This document shows, in pieces, positions 57,777 through 64,000 of a stretch of 64,000 nt of DNA. The translations under genes were made by a program, and so were the position numbers. Positions within the stretch are counted from its first letter, which is position 1; the number at the start of each line of letters is the position of its first letter. The stretch lies in the NCBI GenBank assembly GCA_048772705.1, contig JBLWGC010000230.1, positions 744,001 through 808,000 of the forward strand, read 5' to 3'. The notes below the pieces were generated by a model, which was given only the letters and a program-made list of their open reading frames with translations, did not search any database and had not been told where the DNA came from. This DNA is from Leidyana gryllorum EB-2025a. Lineage: Eukaryota > Apicomplexa.

Positions 57777-59033
57777 ATGGTGTCCAAAGTAGCGTCCAAC
57801 ACCGAGTGTGTCCACGCTGGTGTGACGGTCGACAAGATCAGTGGAGCTGTTCTCACTCCCATCGTCCAGTCCACCACCTTCAAACAAGAGAGTGTCGAGA
57901 AGTATCTTGCCCTCGGATACAGCTACTCCCGATGTGGTAACCCCACCGTCACCGCATTGGAGGACAAAATTGCCCAACTGGAGAATGCCGCCCAACCCGC
58001 TGTTGCTTTTGCCACGGGAATGGCCGCTACGAACGCTTTGTTCGCCTCCTTCTTGAAAACTGGCGACCATGTCGTTATCACAAAGTGCTCCTACGGAGGC
58101 ACTAACCGCGCTGCTCGCGTCCTCTGGCAGAAGCAGTTCGGTATCGATTTTGATTTCGTCGACATGACCGACCTGGAGGCTGTCCGTAAAGCCATCATTC
58201 CAGGCCGGACTAAAATGATCCTCTCCGAAACTCCCTGCAACCCCACTCTCCAACTGGCAGATGTTCAGGCCATCAGCGACATCGCCAAGGAGTTCAGCGA
58301 AAAGAACCCCAAACCGCTCAACGAGAACCTTCAAGACGGTGATGGCCCCAGTTGGGAGTGCGTCAACGGGAGAATTCTGCACGTTTGCGACACCACCATG
58401 GCTACTCCCGTTGTTATGCGCGGATTAGACTTTGGTTGCGACTTGGTCATCATCAGCATCACCAAATTCTACTGTGGACACAATATGAACTTGGGAGGCG
58501 CTGTCTTGACCAATGAGAAAGCCCTTTATGAGCTTGTCCATTTCAAGCAAAATGTCATGGGCAGTATCATCGCCCCTCGCACTGCTTTCGATATCCTTCA
58601 AACTATGAAAACACTCAAGCTTCGCGTCGAACGCCAATCTCAAAATGCGATGACCATCGCTAAGTTCCTCGAACAACATCCCAAAGTTGAATCTGTCTGC
58701 TATCCAGGACTACCCTCCCATCCCCAACACCAAGTTGCCCTCAAGCAACACGCCGGAGGACTCCATGGAAGTATGATCGCCGTCGAGATCAAAGGCGGAT
58801 CTGATGCCGGAAAACGCGTCATGAACGCCTGTACTCATCCCTGGTGCCTTGCTGAGAACCTCGGCGCTACAGAATCCATCATGACCTGCCCTTCGGTCTT
58901 CACCCACGCAAATATGCCACGCGAAACCCGAATGGCCGTGGGGATTACTGATGGACTCATCCGTCTCTCCGTGGGTATCGAAGATATCGAAGATCTTATC
59001 GCTGGATTGGAAAAGGCGCTCAACGCCGCTTGA
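57777..59033 (+). CDS. Cystathionine gamma-lyase (PLP-dependent trans-sulfuration enzyme)
   Basis: Single exon, 418 residues. PLP fold type I, Cys/Met metabolism family: converts cystathionine to cysteine, ammonia and 2-oxobutyrate. The YSYSRCGNPT phosphate/substrate motif, SYGGTNRAAR with the active-site Tyr, the Asp of CDTTMATPVV, and the PLP Lys in SITKFYCGHNMNLGG are in order. GG after the active-site Tyr, in place of the G-C of methionine gamma-lyase, favours a cystathionine gamma-lyase. C-terminal blocks ESIMTCPSVFTHANMP and DGLIRLSVGIED are typical. A roughly 20-residue insertion rich in Asp, Gly and Asn (LNENLQDGDGPSWE) precedes the PLP Asp. No transit peptide. Cystathionine beta-lyase or synthase activity cannot be excluded. 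Confidence 0.9.
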   Translation: MVSKVASNTECVHAGVTVDKISGAVLTPIVQSTTFKQESVEKYLALGYSYSRCGNPTVTALEDKIAQLENAAQPAVAFATGMAATNALFASFLKTGDHVVITKCSYGGTNRAARVLWQKQFGIDFDFVDMTDLEAVRKAIIPGRTKMILSETPCNPTLQLADVQAISDIAKEFSEKNPKPLNENLQDGDGPSWECVNGRILHVCDTTMATPVVMRGLDFGCDLVIISITKFYCGHNMNLGGAVLTNEKALYELVHFKQNVMGSIIAPRTAFDILQTMKTLKLRVERQSQNAMTIAKFLEQHPKVESVCYPGLPSHPQHQVALKQHAGGLHGSMIAVEIKGGSDAGKRVMNACTHPWCLAENLGATESIMTCPSVFTHANMPRETRMAVGITDGLIRLSVGIEDIEDLIAGLEKALNAA

Positions 59034-59096
59034 TTTGACTTTTTGTACGACTAACCATTGTTTATCGAACAAAATCATCGACATATATAAATGCAT

Positions 59097-62000
59097 TCAG
59101 CCTTGTCTCGCTTGACGTGAGCTTCCACTTAAGGCACCGAACGGGTCTTTCAGAACTCGCCATAATTCTTGACCTTTCCTTCTTAAAGTATCCGGATCAT
59201 CAAGATCCCCGACACCCGGTGCCCACAAACTAACACTGGGTATGCACTGCAGCTGCCGTTTCCATCGTAATATGTCTTGCAAAGAAGTTCCTGTGGTCGA
59301 CTTCGCAGGCGGTTGTGGTGGTGAACGCGGCCGAAGTTGATGTTGCCGTGAAGTCCGAGTCTCTTGTCGCGATCTAGTCTGTGCAGGATATGTGGGGTTA
59401 CTCCACATTTGACCGCCCTGGAATCGCTGTGGAGAGATCCTATTAGGCCCCCAACACACGGGTGATGGTGGGGGTGCCGCAGGTGGTGTCATTGACATCA
59501 TCATCCTCCGCTGTGTCTCTCTGTGTTCCAAAGAACATAAGCAAGGAGGCGAGGGCGTTGGGGTGAGCTGCCCACAGCATTCGTAGCTGACTGTATGGCT
59601 CCGTGGGTGTGGCGCTCCTTCAGACCACCTCCGATGTGGAGCACGAGCCAAAGAATCTTCGTCAGTCCATATGTCGGGCGGAGGTAACTGGAAGTTCCCA
59701 GGTGAGTGCGAGCCGTTCAACGAATGACATTGACCTGTCACAAAGGTGGTCGCGGTCGAGGACGATGGGTGAACGCCAAATGGCGGTGGCAGTGTACTAT
59801 GGGAGGGATAAAGATCCCGATCAAGATCGGGAGGGTATGGGGACTGGGGAGGATATGCATACGGGGACTGCACATGGTGAGGAGGTGCTAAGCGGGGCCC
59901 GGCCTCTTGATCGTACTCGCTGACGCAAGGTGACTGGCTACCAGGATATCGCAATGCGCTCCTCCGGGAATCAGTCGACGCTGACCGCCTGAACACTCTG
60001 GGTGGCATAGGAGGAGGAAGCGGCGGCAACGGGGTGCCAAGATCACTCGCCGAAGAAGGTTGACGACCACGCCGCAAAGATTGCATCGGTGACCTAGGGG
60101 GTCTGGGTGGGCGCTCAGCTAGCGGAATAGGGCTCGTAGATCTCAAGGTGGGGGATGGAACGTCAGCGAAACGTCCGGGTCTCTGACTTTTGCTCTGTGT
60201 CTTTCCCAGCAATGACGGGAACGGAGAGTTGGGGCGGTCAGCGGACGCGAGCGTTTCAGCAGAGGTGAGGACAAACGGCTTCACAGGCTCCATCCGTGCC
60301 ATCACTGGAGTGACCGGTGGCGCTGGAGGCGTCGGAGGGGTCGGAAGAAATACGGTATCTTTGTCGGCTGCTTCGACATCAAAAGCGGTTCCATCTTCGT
60401 TCCCGGAATGGCAGGCGCCGAGTGGTAAAGATTCCCTCGAAACTTCCTCCAGCCCTGAAGTGGGTGTCCAACTTAACAAACCTTGAACCCGTTGGGGCAA
60501 CTCCTGAGCGTTTTTGACAAGGTTGCGGAATCCGTTCTTCAACCGCTCAGCTGCATCATTCGAATTAGTATGAGGCAGTGATGACTGGGGTGATACGAGT
60601 GATCTGGATGTATCAGGTTGTGTGCCCTGTGGTGCTGCTGAATCGGTCTCAGGGCTGCCATCAGCATTCTTCTCGGATCGGTTATCCGTAATGCTCACAC
60701 AGTCTCCTTGTACACTTTCTGTTATCTCTTCAGCTACCAGAATCCCTACATCACAGCCCTCCTGTGTGGTGTGCTTCATGTCGGTTGTGACCGCGTCCTG
60801 CAGTGTGTCCTGACCTGTGCTGCTCTGCGATCTTGCTGTGTGAGCTTCCATGTCGCTCGGCGGGAACTCAAGCGTCGGGTAGTCTTTAGCCGTATTCTCA
60901 CTCATAGTCGTGGTCAGAACCCTGTCCGGCCGAAGCTCTTGTGAGTTGTCAAACATCATCGCTGAAGGCTCCCCTTCGTTACCGCTAGGGTAAGGAAGAC
61001 TGGTAGCATCCAAGAACTGTGAATCTACCGTGTGTGTGTCGCTGATGGTTGGTTCGTCGTCGGGAAATCCTCCATCTCTAGCCATTCCACTTTCAAGTGA
61101 CACAAAGGGAGGAGTTGGACCTCCATGGGATTCGGCTGAGTCCCCAAGAACGGTCTCTTCCACTGAAACTACCACGGACGCCATTTGTGGGGATCTGGCG
61201 CTTGATGAGTCACCATCATCTACTTGTCTTGCTCGAGGAGGGCTGCACGAGTCCGCATCACCACGTGGCATCATGTTGTGACGATTTGCCGGAGTCCAAC
61301 ACCCGTTTGACTTCCGAACATAGAGATCGGACGAGGGCTCGTCCACCGTCGAAGTAAATGGAGGAGGTCGAAGCTCTGTGATGCCTCCCGAACTCATGAC
61401 GGAGTTCGACGGCTCGCTGATGTCAAAGAGCCGCTCGGAACCCGACCCTGAGCTTCCACGAAGGTGGCGAGACGGGGGAAACCAAACACTGCTTTCCACC
61501 ACCGACTCTGTTAGGGTCACAGAGCGCTCAGTGGGGGCTCGTCGAATGTGGTGACCTGAAGCATGATCAATTGGTTGGAAAGCGAATAATGACTTGAAGC
61601 TGCTCCTGTGATACGGAAGATGCTCGGAAGAGTCGCCACCCAAATATAAAGAGCTTGAAGGTTCACTTCGGCGAGGTGCATCACCGGATAGTCGGATTCG
61701 CAACTTATATATGTCTCGGGCCATGGCTAGTTCTTTCCTGTGTTGCTGAATAACTAGATCAACTTCGCGCCTTAGCTGTGTTTCATGACTTAACCAATCC
61801 GAATACTCGGCCGGGGAACCACCCAGTAAGCGGGCAAGAAGCCTTTGGATACGGAAGGACTGTCGGGCGAACTTAGCTCGTAACTCGGGAAGATCGGAAG
61901 CCTTCGAAGTGTCAGGTCGATGACGAAAGCTTTGACCTGATAAGCTTTGTTGGATCAATTCGTGGATTTCATAACGAATGGCATGGGGGGATGGCGTCAT
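59097..62000 (-). CDS. Large disordered Ser/Pro-rich protein, 967 aa
   Basis: Single open frame from ATG 62000. Only the first 115 residues look folded: helices with YEIHELIQQSLSGQSFRHR, LRAKFARQSFRIQRLLARLL, and a coiled-coil-like ETQLRREVDLVIQQHRKEL. The remaining 850 residues are of low complexity with many Ser, Pro, Asp and Arg, including a PTPPAPPVTP stretch and PLPPLPPPMPP. Near the C-terminus one more conserved-looking block appears (LQDILRWKRQLQCIPSVSL). No domain recognised. The open frame spans without interruption, so the gene is probably intronless. Its 3' end converges with the lyase gene, 63 bp apart. Confidence 0.6.
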   Translation of the reverse strand: MTPSPHAIRYEIHELIQQSLSGQSFRHRPDTSKASDLPELRAKFARQSFRIQRLLARLLGGSPAEYSDWLSHETQLRREVDLVIQQHRKELAMARDIYKLRIRLSGDAPRRSEPSSSLYLGGDSSEHLPYHRSSFKSLFAFQPIDHASGHHIRRAPTERSVTLTESVVESSVWFPPSRHLRGSSGSGSERLFDISEPSNSVMSSGGITELRPPPFTSTVDEPSSDLYVRKSNGCWTPANRHNMMPRGDADSCSPPRARQVDDGDSSSARSPQMASVVVSVEETVLGDSAESHGGPTPPFVSLESGMARDGGFPDDEPTISDTHTVDSQFLDATSLPYPSGNEGEPSAMMFDNSQELRPDRVLTTTMSENTAKDYPTLEFPPSDMEAHTARSQSSTGQDTLQDAVTTDMKHTTQEGCDVGILVAEEITESVQGDCVSITDNRSEKNADGSPETDSAAPQGTQPDTSRSLVSPQSSLPHTNSNDAAERLKNGFRNLVKNAQELPQRVQGLLSWTPTSGLEEVSRESLPLGACHSGNEDGTAFDVEAADKDTVFLPTPPTPPAPPVTPVMARMEPVKPFVLTSAETLASADRPNSPFPSLLGKTQSKSQRPGRFADVPSPTLRSTSPIPLAERPPRPPRSPMQSLRRGRQPSSASDLGTPLPPLPPPMPPRVFRRSASTDSRRSALRYPGSQSPCVSEYDQEAGPRLAPPHHVQSPYAYPPQSPYPPDLDRDLYPSHSTLPPPFGVHPSSSTATTFVTGQCHSLNGSHSPGNFQLPPPDIWTDEDSLARAPHRRWSEGAPHPRSHTVSYECCGQLTPTPSPPCLCSLEHRETQRRMMMSMTPPAAPPPSPVCWGPNRISPQRFQGGQMWSNPTYPAQTRSRQETRTSRQHQLRPRSPPQPPAKSTTGTSLQDILRWKRQLQCIPSVSLWAPGVGDLDDPDTLRRKGQELWRVLKDPFGALSGSSRQARQG

Positions 62001-62302
62001 AGTACGTCACTCAAGGCGCCGCACGCGTTTGCACACACTTAAATCTACTTGAATGTTAGATCATCTTGCCGGCACTGCACTACGCGCAGGCTTGACATTT
62101 CGCTTCCGATGCAGCCGGACCGCCGGAAGGCAGCGTTTCAAAAAGCTATCATCTTCGGGCTTCTTTCGGACACAGCTTTCGCAGCTGGGAAGTTTGTGGT
62201 CGGATGAAAGGTCGTGCGAACTATCGTCCTCTGATGAAGCACATGGCTTGGATCCTGCAGAAGTCAGTTCCAAGGGAAGAAAAATCGCCCACCTGCTGGT
62301 TA
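62001..62302. other. Spacer between the disordered-protein gene and CK1
   Basis: A minus-strand frame (62309-62061) is open but lacks coding character. It could be an alternative last exon of CK1, since a GTAAGA donor at 62327 could join to an acceptor ending at about 62296. Otherwise promoter of the 62000 gene. Confidence 0.35.
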
Positions 62303-64000
62303 TCACCAATAAGGCGAGGGTTGAAAGTGAATCTTACTTCCGGGTACTGGCGACACGTGATGTGATGGGCCGTGCAGGCTCGCCAGATGGGTGTGATGCG
62401 TATCGGTCCTCAAGAGCTTATTCACTTGAGGGGGCGGTGTGGTACCCGGCCCTGGGTTGTTGCCATCCAGGACGTAGTGGAAGGATGGAGCAACGGGGCG
62501 GCTGCTCTGTCGGTGATGGTGAGCGCTGATGCCGTCATAGTTATTTGAGGGTTGTCCTCGAATAGCTGATTCGAACATAGTGTCATCACGGTGCGAGCCG
62601 ACAAGAGCATGGAGCCCTGTGGGGTTGCTGAGGTCCTCCCGATGCTCTTCGTAAGTATAGGCTTGATGTGGTGACCGTGTGATCTTCTGAGAGGGCGTTT
62701 TGTTGGTTCTTGTATTTGAAATGGCCAGACAGTCCCCATCCGTTGTCATGGCGCCGCCCTTCTGAAAGAGGGATGCAAAGGGGAATCTCCGATTAGATGA
62801 CACGTTGTTGGGAGGGGACACATTAGCAGCAGCGGCCTACGTTCTTTTCACAAAGAAGGGGTAGAAGGACATACCGCAGGTTGCTGTTGTTTTATGGGTT
62901 TGGTATTTTGGTTGGGAAGAGCGGCAGCTGCTGCAGCTGCTGCGGGGTAGCCCAGCTTGCGCAGCCTTCTGGCCACCTCGGCTCGGCTCGAAATGACAGC
63001 TACCCAGTCGAGGGTGTAATCTGCCTAGCGTGGAAGTGTCATCATAACCAGGGCTTCCCAGGTCAACAGACTAACCGCAATGTGTTCATGGAGGCGCACG
63101 GAGGACAGTAGGCGTCGTAGATGGTCATAGTCCGGGCTGTCAGTGAATCTGAGCGCATGGCAGTAGCGGAGATATGCGGCAAACTCTCCTGCGATAGATC
63201 AAGCGGCTTCTACTTGTTGCTGATCGGCGGGGACTCACTGGGTTGATTCTGACACAAAACTTCGACAGGCGTGCTCAGCTTCTTCTCCATGATCAGCTTG
63301 TACTTCTCCTGCTTTTTGGAAGCTTTTAGACCTTGCCACGGCAGGATGCCTCCTCGTGCAAAATAGAGCATGACGTAGCCTGCTGCTTCTAGGTCGTCTC
63401 TCCGGCTTTGCTCTGACGATAGTATGCGCAATAATGTAGCGTCCTCACCGATTCCGAGATGAGCGTTGATCGAGGCATACCGAGCAGTGCCGGTTAGGGA
63501 CTTGTCTTCTCGGTACGGGATGTGTTCACCCGTGCGGGGATCGCAGTATCTTTTCGCCAGGCCATAGTCGATCATGAAGACCTGCAGTCTGTCGCGTGTT
63601 GTACAAGTAGGCCGACTTCCTCACCGTCCGAGCCTTATCTCCGCGTCCAATCAGGAAATTCTCCGGCTTGATATCGCGATGAATGAACAAGGACGAATGC
63701 AAGTACTCTATGCGTCGGATCTGTCAGGTAGGACCACGTGGAAGTCAGCTTGACGTGCAGGCGAACACGAATGAGCAGTCTTTATTGTCACATACACCCC
63801 GGCCATGTGTTCACGTTTGTGTGTGTGCGTGTGTGTGTGGTGTGAAGTGGTGTTTGCGGCAGCGAGACGGGAGTAGGGTTTGACGGAGGTGTAGACTGGT
63901 GATAACGCTGACCATCTCTTCCACGACATAGAGAATAGTATTTAAGCTGAACTTGCGATTGCACAGACTGAACAGATCCTCCAGAGTTGGTCCAAGTAGT
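62303..64000 (-). CDS. CK1: Casein kinase 1 (delta/epsilon-like), 5' end outside window
   Basis: Ser/Thr protein kinase of the CK1 group. Seven exons visible on the minus strand: 64000-63913, 63720-63625, 63581-63449, 63412-63239, 63188-63076, 63024-62875, 62836-62303; introns 192, 43, 36, 50, 51 and 38 bp, all in phase. Kinase blocks: [18 protein letters not shown], then [20 protein letters not shown] with NFLIG (catalytic loop), [14 protein letters not shown] (DYG in place of DFG), [38 protein letters not shown] and [20 protein letters not shown]. These are CK1-specific. The kinase lobe is followed by an Ala-rich linker and a long Ser/His/Pro-rich C-terminal tail of about 200 residues. The ATP-binding N-lobe lies past the window end. 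The last exon may be spliced further. Confidence 0.9.

Noticed and set aside
57828-58382. Long minus-strand frame antisense to the lyase gene
   Set aside because: Only its last part (57704-57504) is coding, as exon 1 of the two-domain protein. The rest is a shadow of the lyase.
62303-62821. Independent gene for the Ser/His-rich frame downstream of CK1
   Set aside because: It joins in phase 0 to the kinase through a 38-bp intron and starts in the middle of an Ala-rich linker.

Overview
The window reads as nuclear DNA of a unicellular eukaryote with a compact genome. Genes lie on both strands, many are split by very short GT-AG introns (about 33 to 60 bp, a few of 85 to 420 bp), and neighbours are often separated by fewer than 200 bp. 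An alveolate, probably an apicomplexan or close relative such as a gregarine, is my best inference: there is a short PH-fold protein resembling inner-membrane-complex sub-compartment proteins (ISP), an HXGPRT of apicomplexan size, a guanylate-binding-protein GTPase with a signal peptide, and a large family of secreted Cys-rich/Thr-rich membrane proteins. The species was not identified and no search was run.

Layout. 1-4625: 8-oxoguanine DNA glycosylase (minus, cut by the window start) and a seven-exon GBP/atlastin-type GTPase. 4784-13476: a degenerate ankyrin-repeat protein, a multi-pass membrane protein with a TMEM184/OST-alpha look, and several poorly conserved or proline-rich genes whose exon structures are partly unresolved. 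13555-15557: a calmodulin-like protein and a hypoxanthine phosphoribosyltransferase. 15610-30300: a tandem array with a period of about 3.5 to 3.7 kb, made of four F-box-like genes on the minus strand alternating with a small membrane/coiled-coil gene, plus decayed flanking fragments; one F-box copy is frameshifted and one coiled-coil copy carries a short inversion. 30644-32411: ribosome biogenesis factor BRX1, divergent from a small coiled-coil protein. 32520-52334: eleven surface or secretory type I membrane proteins, all on the minus strand, interrupted by one different gene. 52422-64000: ISP-like PH protein, ribosomal protein S18, a large protein with two copies of an unrecognised domain, a cystathionine gamma-lyase, a long disordered protein, and casein kinase 1 (cut by the window end).

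The most notable part is 32520-52334. Each product has a signal peptide, a Cys-rich ectodomain (a recurring eight-cysteine module, a PAN/Apple-like segment, and a C-x2-C ... W ... G-C module), a Thr/Ser-rich mucin-like stalk, one transmembrane helix near the C-terminus and a short acidic tail. Stalk length differs greatly between paralogues and is built from coding minisatellites. Six members carry a similar ATGTGCAC-like element a few bases upstream of the start codon, which suggests co-regulation. By inference these are surface or secretory-organelle adhesins or mucins.

Exon boundaries come from reading splice sites by eye and requiring frame continuity; all of them need RNA evidence.
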